The position numbers and the translations under genes were made by a program. Positions 34,009 to 45,328 of a stretch of DNA of 64,000 nt are shown piece after piece; within the stretch, counting starts at the first letter, position 1; each line of letters starts with the position of its first letter. The stretch comes from Lunularia cruciata (Eukaryota; Streptophyta; Marchantiopsida; Lunulariales; Lunulariaceae). Below the pieces are notes generated by a model, which saw only the letters and a list, made by a program, of their open reading frames with translations, was not told the DNA's origin and searched no databases. The DNA lies in NCBI GenBank assembly GCA_948567375.1, contig OX419761.1, positions 2,048,501 through 2,112,500 of the forward strand, given 5' to 3'.

Positions 34009-34749
34009 TGTAATACTCCAAGGACAAGAGAAGAGAGAAAACATAGATTGCACACTCAAACATTCAATGCCCCAAGGGAGCACCTTCTCTTTATTATATA
34101 GACAAAGAGGATCTCCTCCAAGGAAGCTCCACCATAGGATTAGGGACACAGATAGGTGACATGTCAGCAAGCTCCACCCTTGGATTACTTACTTGGATGG
34201 GTGACCTGTCTGGTCTAGGTCCTATCTGGTTGGTCAAACCAGCTTTGACCGGAGGGAATCTTTTAGGGAATCTTCCTATAGGAATCTCAGAATCACATGA
34301 GTAAGGTATAGTTGGAAAGTTCTCGACGAGACAAACCAAGGGGAGGGAAGGCCAGCCTTTCCTCTGTTGGGGGGGGGGGGACTTGCACATTTTTGAGGCC
34401 TAATTCATACGTTTAGGCCTCCGAAATTGCCCTCAAAGATTTCAGGCATATTTTGGTTCCTACTCTATTAGTAGAAGTCCCCTTTTGGTGATACCTCTTT
34501 CTGATTTGTTTAGTCCATCATGTGTAACATCCTTCCAGATGTTACCAAACCAATTCTCACCTTTAAATCATATGTCTAGCTATTGGTTCTAAGGTTCTCA
34601 AGTCTATTTCGATTTCTGCCCTATTAGTAGAAGAACTCTTTTGGTGATACTTCTATCTGATCTATTTTCACCATCATGTATAACATCATTCTAGATGTTA
34701 CCAAACCGAATTTCACATCTAGATCATATGGCTAACCCTTGGTATTACA
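34009..34749 (-). repeat. 3' LTR of chromovirus C
   Basis: 741 bp, on the plus strand from TGTAATACTCC to CTTGGTATTACA. Contains a G12-type tract at about 34369-34380. On its inner side (34752-34766) is the polypurine tract. Confidence 0.93.
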
Positions 34750-34751
34750 GA

Positions 34752-34766
34752 CCTCCTTCCTTTTAA
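34752..34766 (-). other. Polypurine tract of C
   Basis: On the minus strand AAAAGGAAGGAGGT two bases before the 3' LTR, at the end of the pol frame. Equivalent to 10414-10428 in A. Confidence 0.85.
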
Positions 34767-37700
34767 GACGCAACGTCCTTGTTGTGCAATTGTTGCTCAA
34801 ATGCTTGCACCAACACCGGTGCATGTGCCAAATTGGCAGTGGGTTCCCAGGTTGCTTCATAGAGGGGGTAACCTTTCCATTGTACTAGATATTCCACCCG
34901 TGGATGGCGAGTACCACGCATGCGCTTTTGGAGAATCCATTCCACTTCATATTCCTTTGTGCCATCAATGACTGTCGGACAAGGTCGAATGTCCTGTGTG
35001 GAAGTACCTTGGCCTGATCGGGGAGCATATCTGCATAATAGGGAGACATGGAACACTGGATGGATCTTCATGTGTGGTGGTAGCTCAAGGTGATAGGCCA
35101 CAGCGCCGATGCAACAAAGAATCGAGAAAGGCCCAATAAAACAAGGTCTGAGCTTACGAGATCCAACTAATGTGAGGTTGGTTGTCGATAGCCACACTTG
35201 ATCCCCAACATTGAACTCCATGTGCCTACGGTGTGCATCAGCATACTGCTTTTGTTGATTTTGTGCAATTTGTAACCTGTGCTTGGCGCTCTTCACACCT
35301 TGTTGGATTCTAGAAACAAATGTGTTGACTGCATCAACCTTGGTAGTCACTGGACGGATCTTCATCAAGCTAGAAGGTGTGAAGGGATGCTCACCATACA
35401 TGAGGAAGAATGGAGTGACCTGGGTGGAGGCATTCATTGAAATGTTGTAAGCGAATTCCACCAACGGTAGTAGGGTGTCCCACCTCTCTTGCTCTTCTAA
35501 GGTGAAGCCGCGTAACATGTCTTCAATTGTACGATTAGCCCGCTCTGTTTGGCCATCTGTTTGTGGGTGGTAAGCTGTAGACATGGCCAACTTGGTTTTG
35601 AAGAAACCAAAGAGTGTTCGCCAAAACAAACTGGTGAATTGGGTGCCTCTATCGGTGATGAGTACTCTAGACAAGCCATGGTGAGCAAAGACCGCATCTA
35701 AGTATAGTTGAGCTAGTTGTGGAGCGGTCACCTCCTTGGTGGTAGGGCGTACATGAATCATTTTGCTGAGCCGGTCCACAAAGACCACAATGGAGTCAAA
35801 CCCTGAGGTGGTCTTGGGTAATTCACAGACGAGATCCATACTCACTTGTTCCCAACATTGGGTAGGAGTGGGAAGAGGTTGAAGGAGCCCTGTAGGAGCT
35901 TGATTAGAAGCTTTGTTCTGTTGACAAAGTAGGCAGCTACGCACATAGTCCATCACGTCGTTGCTCATCTTGGGCCAATAGTAATGGCGCTTGACTGCCT
36001 CCAAGGTCTTGTCCACTCCGACATGAGCTGCAATGGCCAAATCATGACATTCCGCTAGAATGGTGGTGCGTAATTCTGGGACATTTGGGATCCACAATCG
36101 GCCCCCCCGAAAGGTGAGTCCTTGGGTGCTGGTGACACCTTTGGACAAATGCGCTTCTACAATCTGTGGATCAGTTTTTGTAGCAGCTAGAATCTCTTGC
36201 CAGAATTCAGGGTTAATCTTAACCTCTGCCGCCAAGTTGTTGGCCATTGGCATGCGGGTGAATGCATCTGCAAGTTGCTTCTTACCTTCCACGTAGGTGA
36301 TTGTCATGTTGAAGCATTGTCGCCACTCTGCCCACCGAATTTGGCGACGAGATAGATCCTTCTGCATCTCGAGGTAGACTAGAGGTTTGTGGTCTGTCTC
36401 TACTACAAATGCCTTCTCGCCCAGGTAGTGCTTCCAATGCTTGGTTGCTAGAACGATGGCCATCTCTTCTCGTTCTGTGGTGTGGTAATTGCGCTCTACC
36501 GGTAATAACTTTCAAGAGAAATATGCAATTGGATGCCATCCGTCATCCCACTCTTGTTGTAGGACTGCTCCTATTGCTACGCCTGATGCATCCGTAGCCA
36601 ACTTGATTGGACGTTTTGGGTCATACCACTTCAAGATTGGTGCATGTAGCAAGGCGGCCTCCAATTCTTGAAAGGCCAACTCTTGTGCAGTTCCCCATGT
36701 CCACTTCTTCCCCTTGCCAAGTAGTGCCGTTAAAGGCTGTGCAACCTTGGAGAAGTCCTTGACAAATCTACGATAGAATCCCGTCAACTCCAAGAAGCTC
36801 TTAAGTTGAGTCTGATCTTCTGGGGCACTCCATTTTTGAATGACCTCTATTTTATCTGTCAATACTTGAATGCCCTCTGCACTTACTCTATGCCCTAAGT
36901 AGTCTACTTCAGACTTGCCAAACTCACACTTTGAGATTTTGGCGTACAACTGATTCTGTCTTAGAATCTGGAGGACCTCTCGTAGATGTTGTTTGTGTTC
37001 TGTCATCGTGCTACTATATACTAAGATATCATCCAAGAAGACAATAATAGACTTATCCAAGTATGGACGAAATATGTCATTCATTAGGCTCATGAAAGTG
37101 GCAGGCGCATTGGTGAGGCCAAAAGGCATCACAAGATACTCAAAGTGGCCATACCTGGTTCGAAAGGCAGTTTTGTACACATCCTCCTTTGCAATTCGGA
37201 TTTGATTGTAACCGCTCCGCAAGTCCAGTTTGGTGAAGTATCTCGCTCCATGGAGTTGATCAAACAGGTCATCCATGCAAGGTAAGGGGTATTTGTTCTT
37301 CACTGTTTGCTGATTGAGACCCCAATAGTCAATGCACATGCGCATTGTACCATCCTTCTTCTTCACAAACAAGACAGGGGCCCATATGGTGATACGCTAG
37401 GTTGGATGAACCCTTTTTGTAGCATCTCCTCAATTTGAGTCTTACACTCCTCCAACTCATGAGGTGATAGGCGATATGGGGCCTTACAAGGAGGTGTCTT
37501 CCCCGGGAGTGTCTCTATTTTGTGATCTACTCGCCTTTTAGGTGGTAATCCTGAGGGTAGATCATCGGGAAAGACATCTTGAAACTCATCCACCACATCC
37601 TTCAATTTCTCAAGAATTTGTCCAGTGAGTTGTGCACTTTGGACTTCTCTTGTTAGACCCAGAAAACATCTATCGGTCTTACAGACAATTGTCGTCCCTA

Positions 37701-38091
37701 CGACATATAGAGGCAATTTCTGCCTGTGTGATTTTTCTTTAACCCCAATGATTGACCATTGGTGGGTCCTCACTACTTTCTTCCTCCAATCCTCCATTGG
37801 GTTGTACTGCTCCATCCATGGCATGCCTAAAATTGCATCATAACGGGCTAACTGTATCACTTGCCACTCAATTGCTTCATGATATTCTCCTACAGAGAGG
37901 GTTACCCGTCTAGGTAATGATTCAATCCTCTCTGTTTGCCCATTTGGTAACTCTACTTCTTCACTTCCACCTCTCTCTAGATCCATTCCCAAGCTTATTG
38001 CAACAGAGCGAGACAAGAAATTCTCTGTTGCTCTCGGATCTATTAATATTCTCACTTGATTACCTTCTAGGATTCCATTCACAACAATCAA
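34763..38091 (-). pseudogene. pol: pol of chromovirus C (PR-RT-RH-IN-chromodomain), nearly intact
   Basis: Segments: 38091-37363 (protease plus start of RT; LIDPRATENFLS, with the D-P-G glycine now Arg), then a one-base loss near 37380 shifts to 37372-36512 (RT with VFLDD; RNase [13 protein letters not shown]), a TGA at about 36512 (CGA in A), then 566 open codons 36463-34763. These hold RNase H (VVETDHKPLVYL), integrase zinc site H..H..CLLC (complete), core Asp in SMDLVCELP, Asp in LITDRGTQF and Glu in QTDGQTE (D-x35-E, intact) and a chromodomain (EYEVEWILQ, EYLVQWKGYPLYEATWEP). It would provide protease, polymerase and integrase if not broken. Confidence 0.92.
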
Positions 38092-38118
38092 TTGTGAGGT
38101 TGCCTTTCAGGATCTTTG

Positions 38119-39274
38119 TGCATTATTCTTCTTCCTTCCCTGGCTTCTCTGCTTCCTTATTGAGCCAGTAAGGCCGTGAGGTACATTTACTGGCGATCTT
38201 CATTTTCGAAGTGGTTTCCACCTCCTCCTCTTCAATGTGCCTCTCCATGTTGTTCAAAGATTGCCTGTACAAAGGCCGAGGGCCTCTAGGGAAACGAGTG
38301 CGACAATTGGTAGATATGTGCCCAATACGGCCACAATTGTAACAACGGCATTGTTCTCCTTGAGTCCTTTCTCCTCGTGGGACTCCATCTCTTTGTTCTT
38401 CTACCCGTCCCCGCTCTCCTTGAAGTGGCCGTGCTCCTCGATCCCGAAATCGAAGGTTGCCCAATTCCATCGGTACTGGTCCACCCATGTGTGGCATTTC
38501 TGCCCGATAATGTTGAGGTGGAACTACTCCTTCACCTCCACCTAATGCTCCGGCTATTCTCTACGCACAAGCAATAGCTTCAAATATCATGCGAGAGTTT
38601 TGCACCATGACTTCTTGGCGAATCCGCTCTTTCAACCCTCGTTTGAAATTGTCGAGAGCCTCTGCTGGACTCATGTCGGTAATTGCAACTTGTAGATCCA
38701 GAAATGCCTCCACATACTCTTGTACGCTATTCTTCTGTCTCAATCCCCATAGTCAGGTTTGAGCCATCTGCACAAAATCCACCGATTGGAAATTCTTGAG
38801 CAGTCCTTCTTGCATTGCTGTCCATGTGACCTCCCTTCTCTCTGCCAGCATGGATCATTCCCAAGCATCATACCATGTGAGGGCTTTATCGGTCAAGTAC
38901 CCACATGCAAACACACCTGCAGCATGCTCTGTGATCTCTATTGAGAACAATCGAAAATATCGATTCATTCTCGAGGTCCAATTCTCCACAACTCCCATCG
39001 TACGTTGCCCCTTGTAAGGCTCGATGTTGCAGGTCTTCTTCATCCGGAGTAGCAATGTGGCTTCATCATTGATAGGGTTTGTAGGCACGGATGCCTCTCC
39101 AAGTACTTCAATCGTAGGTACTGGGTTTTGAGACGGCTCTTCTTCTTGCATGGCTTGATCGTTCTTGAGGATCTGCACTTGACTTTGCAATGTCTCCATG
39201 GTCATCTTAATCTCTCAAAATTCATTCAACATCCCTTGCATTCCTTGCACCAGCTCTTGCAACTGCGGATCCAT
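38119..39274 (-). pseudogene. gag: gag of chromovirus C
   Basis: Minus strand. ATG 39274 (MDPQLQELVQGMQGMLNEF, then TGA) or, more likely, ATG 39205 (MTMETLQSQVQ). Capsid region ENWTSRMNRYFRLF and TWYDAWE. Zinc knuckle CYNCGRIGHISTNC complete at about 38310-38350. Stops at 38855 region (WE-stop-SML), 38755 (QT-stop-LWG) and 38562 (ACA-stop-RIA) are all at codons that read CGA or CAA/CAG-like in A. gag ends at TAA near 38123 and protease lies in the +1 frame. Confidence 0.88.
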
Positions 39275-39307
39275 GGTTCCTGCAACACCCAATTGCTAAT
39301 GTCTACT

Positions 39308-39738
39308 TCAATATAGAGTCAATATAATCACTCTGGAAGGCGCATAAACTATCAAAACTACCATTGGGACCTCAGAAGCTATCACTTGTTGATAATACTC
39401 CTCACCAAAATTCCTAACCACAAAATCTCTAAACATCAATTTTGGCCTCACTACATAACGGATTTCTACTTGAGTGTTGAAAGGGAGAGGATTTGGGACA
39501 TTCATATCCATATTATCATAATAGAATATAGATTGTCAAATCCCACTCTCTGTCATATATCACCACAGGTAGAATCACCAGGTTTGGTGAGTTCATCATT
39601 CTGTCCATGAATTCCGCACCAAAGTGATAAACTAGCGATACTCTCATCTGCTCATGCTAGATGTACATAACCTTGATGTGGAATGGGTTTGAGAATGAAA
39701 AGCTAGGTGCGGGAAATTGTCCCCCCCGGCGCATCCAT
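39308..39738 (-). pseudogene. Leader ORF ('ORF0') of C
   Basis: Minus strand, ATG 39738 (MDAPGGDNFPHLAFHS) to the stop at 39308. The distal half is open for 67 codons: MDMNVPNPLPFNTQVEIRYV, FRDFVVRNFGEEYYQQV, ILTLY. It lies between the primer site and gag. The same protein is seen in A and B. Function unknown. Confidence 0.6.
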
Positions 39739-39865
39739 CCCATCCGCTCTCTAAAGTCCTTCCTAAGTCTAGCGATTACTCTATGTTCTCCACTTCAAAT
39801 TACTCAGTTTCAGTAGTTTGTGCTATTCCAAGAGGGGTGATCCACTCTCTTGGACTAGAACACTC

Positions 39866-39877
39866 GCTCTGATACCA
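39866..39877 (-). other. Primer binding site of C
   Basis: TGGTATCAGAGC on the minus strand, one base after the 5' LTR. A perfect initiator-Met site. Confidence 0.92.
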
Positions 39878-39878
39878 T

Positions 39879-40619
39879 TGTAATACTCCGAGGACAAAAG
39901 AAGAGAGAAAACATAGATTGCACACTCAAACATTTGATGCCCCAAGGGAGCACCTTCTCTTTATTATATAAACAAAGAGGATCTCCTCCAAGGAAGCTCC
40001 ACCATAGGATTAGGGACACAGATAGGTGACATGTCAGCAAGCTCCACCCTTGGATTACTTACTTGGATGGGTGACCTGTCTGGTCTAGGTCCTATCTGGT
40101 TGGTCAAACCAGCTTTGACCGGAGGGAATCTTTTAGGGAATCTTCCTATAGGAATCTTAGAATCACATGAGTAAGGTACCGTTGGAAAGCTCTCGACGAG
40201 ACAAACCAGGGGGAGGGAAGGCCAGCCTTTCATCTGTGGGGGGGGGGGGAATTTGCACATTTTCGAGGCCTAATTCATCCGTTTAGGCCTCCAAAATTGC
40301 CCTCAAAGATTTCAGGCATATTTTGGTTCCTACTCTATTAGTAGAAGTCCCCTTTTGGTGATACCTCTTTCTGATTTGTTTAGTCCATCATGTGTAACAT
40401 CCTTCCAGATGTTACCAAACCAATTCTCACCTTTAAATCATATGTCTAGCTATTGGTTCTAAGGTTCTCAAGTCTATTTCGGTTTCTGCCCTATTAGTAG
40501 AAGAACTCTTTTGGTGATACTTCTATCTGATCTATTTTCACCATCATGTATAACATCATTCTAGATGTTACCAAACCGAATTTCACATCTAGATCATATG
40601 GCTAACCCTTGGTATTACA
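39879..40619 (-). repeat. 5' LTR of chromovirus C
   Basis: 741 bp, the same length as its partner at 34009. The TATA box TATATAATAAAG lies at about 39958-39969 on the minus strand, some 85 bases from the LTR end. Confidence 0.93.
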
Positions 40620-41700
40620 GCATGACAGACAAGCAACAAGTTTGACGAATAGGGGTGATGGATAAGGTGGTAGTTTTTGTTATGGGAGTTCAAAATCTCA
40701 TGACTTTCCAAGTCTTGAAGGATTTAAGCTATGATTTGCTTCTTGGGAGGCCATGGTTGAGAGCAACACACACAACTGATTGATGGAAAAAATGGTATTT
40801 GAGGATTGGGCCATCAAACCATAGAGTCACCATTCCTATGACTAATACCACCAACACTTCACATTCAAATACACCATCTTCTGATTATTGGGAATCAAAT
40901 TCTAAGAAGAAGAAGAAGCTTTAGGTGTGGACAAGAGCATGGAAGAGGAGACTTCCATGGAGGAGGATCAATCTGAATTTGATTCATATGTGTATCCCTT
41001 GTGTGCTATGGATTTGCACCTAAGCTAGAGGTTTTGAAGGACCCAAATAAATCACCATTGACACTTTAAGAGATTGAGAGGAGGTTATCTACCCTCAAGT
41101 ATGGCCCAAATGTCACAAAGGAGGAGAAAGTGAGATTTGAGGAGGTTTTCCGCAAGTTCATCCACGTGTTTGCTTTCAATTACAAGGATCTAAAGGAAGT
41201 CACCTTTGATTGAGGTGGAGTCATATGCAAGACCAGTCTGCCAAAAGCAACGTTGCATTAGCCTCCCAATAGCTTTGGTTGTGAAGGGGAAAATTGATAA
41301 GCTCAAGGAGATTGGATTTATCTTTGAGGTGGAGAATTCATAATAGGTGTCTCCAATTTTCATTGTGAAGAAAAAGAATAACAAGCTTTGAGTATGTGTG
41401 GATTACAAGAAACTCAATGTTGTTACGAAGAAGGACTACTACCCTTTACCATTTATTGATGAGATCTTGGAGGAGATTGCAGGTCATGAGAGGTATAGTT
41501 TTGGAGATGGTTATAGTGAGTATAACCAAATCAAGATTGCACTAGAGCATCAACAACTCACCACATTCACCACACCTTGGGGAACTTAGGGTCATGCCGT
41601 TTGGGCATTGCAATGCTCCAACCACATTCTAGTGGATCATGAACAAGGTGTTTGAAACTTTCATTGGGGAATTTTTGAGAGACTTTTGTTTCTACGGGAG

Positions 41701-41734
41701 CAAGGAGGAGCACTTTGCAAGGAGGAGCACTTTG
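41701..41734 (+). repeat. 17-bp tandem duplication in D RT
   Basis: CAAGGAGGAGCACTTTG occurs twice head to tail (41701-41717 and 41718-41734). It shifts the frame right after the RT catalytic block. Confidence 0.95.
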
Positions 41735-42689
41735 AGCACCTGATCAATGCTTGGATGAAATAAATGCATCACTCAACCCAAAGAAGTGAATTTTTGTGAA
41801 GGAGGTCTACTTTTGGGGCACATCATCTCCAAGGATAGAATTGTAGTTGACCTTGAGAAGGAGAGGAAAATCTCAAACCTTCCATTCCCTTCAAGCTTGA
41901 AAAAGTTATGCCAATTCTTGGGGATGGTTGGGTACTATAGGAGGTTCATCGTCTTATTTTCCAACAAGGCTTATGCATTGACCATCTACATGAAGAAGGG
42001 TGTAGAATATATGGTGATTTTGGAAGACAAGGAGGCTTTTGAGGAGCTCAAGCAATCCCTTGTTGTAGCTCAAATTCTTGCCAAACCTGATTGGAGTAAG
42101 CCTTTCATCCTTTACATTGATGCTTCTCATGTAACTAAAGGATTCACTCTTAATCAATTAGACCAAGATGTGCATGATTATCCAATAGCTTATGCTAGTA
42201 GGCAGATGGTTTTAGCAGAAAAGAGCTACTCTGTTATGGAGAGAGAAGGGTTGGCAATGATCTTTGGTCTCAAGAAGTTCAGACACTACTTGATTGGAGG
42301 GAAAGTCACTATTGTCACATATCACAAGGCTTTGAAGTACATCTTTAACAAGCCTAATGTGGAATAGAGACTAGCAAGGTATATGATACTCTTGTTTGAG
42401 TATTGCTACATCATTGAGGATAGACCAAGGAAGAACATGCAAATGCTGATTTGTCATCTAGGGCCTATGATCATGATGGAGATGAACCAATGGATGATTT
42501 TTTCTTGGATGAGGAGCTCCTGATAGTCTCAATCACTCAAGATGTTCCAATGGAGTACAAGGAGATTGTGGACTTGGTTTTGAAGATGTGGCCTTCCTCT
42601 CCCTAGCAAATGCTAGAAAGTCTATCTCCACTCCACAACTTAGATCAATTCTATTGCTAGGACCTTTTGAGAAGTAGGGAATTTATTTT

Positions 42690-43002
42690 GTCAGAAATAT
42701 ATGCTTTGGAGGAAAAATTTAATTTTCACAAGAAATTAGCCAAGTTGGCAAACCAATTGCAAAAGCATATCAACACCAAGTTCAAGGATATCTTGATCAA
42801 TAACCAAAAGGAGCTTGAAGGGTATAACAAACAAGTTGATGAGTTATTTCAAAGCAAATGCTAGAAATACAAGGAGATTGTGGACTTGGTTTTGAAGATG
42901 TGGCCTTCCTCTCCCTAGCAAATGCTAGAAAGTCTATCTCCACTCCACAACTTAGATCAATTCTATTGCTAGGACCTTTTGAGAAGTAGGGAATTTATTT
43001 TG
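42690..43002 (+). repeat. Patchwork templated insertion in D
   Basis: 42690-42854 is identical over 165 bp to 46209-46373 in element H. 42854-42867 repeats the 14 bases at 42606-42619. 42868-43002 is an identical 135-bp copy of 42556-42690. Order and orientation show filler DNA added between position 42690 and the original continuation (TAGGTCCTC at 43003). Two junctions have 2-base overlaps (GT and AG). Confidence 0.92.
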
Positions 43003-43682
43003 TAGGTCCTCTCAATAGAACCAAGAAACAATTGGTATATTGTGGTAGTTACTCATTATCTTACCAAGTGGGTTGAGGCTAGACCATTGAGGGACAAGAA
43101 TGAAGATGAAGTTTGGAGATTTCTATATGCATACATTATCATTAGGTTTGAGTGCCCTTTGGAGTTACTTTTTGATAGAGGATAAGAGTTTACAAGTGAC
43201 ATTACTACAGCCATGCTACAACATTTCTATATCACACATAGAGTAACTACATCCTATAAGCCAAATTCCAATGGCTTGGCAGAGAGAACCAATCAGACCT
43301 TGTGGATGATGTTGGCCAAAGATGCAAAAATGGAGGGGGCTAAACATCATCGGGACAAGAGGATTCATGCAATTCTGTGGGAGTATATGACAACCATGAA
43401 GATTTCCATTGGATATTTTCCATTTCAATTGGTATATAGTATTGAGTCTACCTTACCTATTTAATTTGATCTTCTTACCTTCTAAAGTATTAATAGGAGA
43501 TTTGAAGAAAGCACAAGGAGGTGATGCATAGAAGTCAAGGAAGGATCAACTCATGGAGTTGGAAGAGGCAAGAGCAATTGCTATGGTTTGAGTAGAGTAA
43601 ACCCAAATCAAACAAAAGGAGAGCTATGACAAGAGGCAAGGCAAGAAGAAGGTGGAGCCTTTCAAAGAATATGATTGGGCAA

Positions 43683-44420
43683 TATAATACCAAGAGCTAG
43701 CCATATGATCTAGATGTGAAATTCGGTTTGGTCACATCTAGAATGATATTATACATGATGGTCAAAATAGATAAGATAGAAGTATCACCAAAAGAGTACT
43801 TCTACTAATAGGGTAGAAACCGAAATAGACTTGAGAACCTTACAACCAATAGCTAGACATATGATTTAAAGGTGAGAATTGGTTTGGTAACATCTGAAAG
43901 GATGTTATACATGATGGACTAAACAGATCAAAAATAAGTATCATTAAAAGGGGACTTCTACTAATAGAGTAGGAACCGAAATATACCTGAAATCTTTGAA
44001 GGCAATTTTGGGGGCCTAAACAGATGAATCAGGTCTCAAAAATGTGAGGACTCCCCCCCAATAGAGGAAAGGCTGGCCTTTCCTCCCCCTTGCTTTTTTT
44101 CATTGAGAGCTTTCCAATGGTACCTTACTCACGTGATTCTGAGATTCCTACAGGAAGATTCCCTAAAAGATTCCCTCCGGTCAAAGCTTGTTTGACCAAC
44201 CAGATAGGACCTAGACCAAACATGTCACCCATCCAAGTAAGTAATCCAAGGGTGGAGCTTGTTGACATGTCACCTATCTGTGTCCCTAATCCTATGGTGG
44301 AGCTTCCTTGGAGGAGATCTTCTTTGTCTATATAATAAAGAGAAGGTGCTCCCTTGGGGCATCGGATGTTTGAGTGTGCAATCTGTGTTTTCTCTCTTCT
44401 CTGGTCCTCAGAGTATTACA
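43683..44420 (+). repeat. Solo LTR of the A/B/C chromovirus family
   Basis: 738 bp from TATAATACCAAGAGC (first G of TG mutated to A) to CAGAGTATTACA. Flanks GGCAA (43678-43682) and GGTAA (44421-44425) are a 4-of-5 target duplication. No internal sequence. Inserted between D integrase and D 3' LTR. Confidence 0.9.
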
Positions 44421-44629
44421 GGTAATGTTGTTTGATTCCATTGATTCAAGAGAGTGAAAATTCTTTTTTGCCTAAGTTCTGACCTTTCATACTAGAGAAG
44501 GTGTGGGATAATTACGCCTATGATCTCAAGGAGTTGGAAGGAACACTTTTATTAGATTAACCATGATAAATTGAAGATGTATCATAGAAGGTAGAGAGGC
44601 CTTCACTTTGAGGACAAAGTGAAAATTAG

Positions 44630-44641
44630 TCTGGGGGTAAA
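44630..44641 (+). other. Polypurine tract of D
   Basis: TCTGGGGGTAAA directly before the D 3' LTR, typical of Tat/Athila-type elements. Confidence 0.65.
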
Positions 44642-45328
44642 TGTAGCACCCATTTGTGCATGTGTGTGGTATTGCGATATTTAGTTTGATATAACAAGTA
44701 CTTGAGAGATATTATTTATATAGAGATAAAGGATGGTTCTACATTAGTCATAATTAGCTAAAGTTAATCATAGCTAAGATAGAGGGGACATTACTTTAGA
44801 GGAAATAGAAAAGATGAGCATCACTATTTGGATTCTAGTGTATTCACTTGATAATATTCCTGGGTGTTTGGTTTTGAGGGAAGAGTTGAGAACTCTTGGG
44901 CCCACAAGCCTTTTGATTTGGATTCTTCTAGAGTCCAAGTATAACCCATGTGAAGGAACCTTTTACTTAGTGGTTAGGCCAAGATAACACCATATGCTTA
45001 GGAGAATATTCCCATGAGTATAGATATTCCTTTAGCTCTTTGACTTTATTTGACTTTTAGCCTAGTAACTTGGGTTACTCCAATACTTAGCATCTTTGTT
45101 GTTACTATTGCACAAGTATATAATCTAAGGGTGAGGAGGTTCTCATCATCCTTTCATTTGCAACTATCTTTCTCTCATTGAGTTCTCTAGTAAGAAATGT
45201 CTTGAGTCTTTGAGTGTTAACCTTGGAGGAGTATGATGGAGTTGGGATTGTTTGCCTTCTTAGTCCATGGTGCATTACCATAATAACCATTAGAGGTTTA
45301 TTCTAAGTGATAGACAGGTCGGCTCAAA
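44642..45328 (+). repeat. 3' LTR of element D
   Basis: 687 bp from TGTAGCACCCATTTGTGC to GGTCGGCTCAAA. Contains a TATA-like GTATATAATC at about 45116, directly before GGGTGAGGAGG, the point at which the fragment at 23906 begins. The sequence to the right is element H. Confidence 0.85.

Larger units (their letters stand above)
34009..40619 (-). mobile_element. Chromovirus C, the best-preserved element
   Basis: Minus-strand copy of the A/B family: 5' LTR 39879-40619, 3' LTR 34009-34749, both 741 bp. A perfect target duplication GCATG lies at 34004-34008 and 40620-40624. By eye the LTRs differ at about 18 positions (about 2.4%), the lowest divergence of any pair here. All domains are present, and damage is limited to a handful of stops and one clear frameshift. 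Inserted in D's protease. Confidence 0.95.
40625..43480 (+). pseudogene. pol: pol of Tat/Athila-like element D (protease end, RT, RNase H, integrase)
   Basis: RT: VCVDYKKLNVVTKKDYYPLP and AGHERYSFGDGYSEYNQIKI (41398-41580) are typical of the Tat/Athila branch. The catalytic block is degraded to FLRDFCFYGSKEEH and followed by a 17-bp tandem duplication. RNase H: YIDASHVTKGFTLNQ, YASRQMVLAEKSYSVMEREG (41786-42367). Integrase: YFVGPLNRTKKQ (about 42995), LFDRG and NSNGLAERTNQTL (about 43170-43300). The usual first Asp of the core reads Val in YFVGPL. A patchwork insertion (42690-43002) precedes the integrase core. Many stops. Dead. Confidence 0.85.

Noticed and set aside
34360-34385. G-tract in the chromovirus LTRs as a G-quadruplex regulator
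   Set aside because: A single homopolymer run with variable length between LTRs. Slippage explains it.
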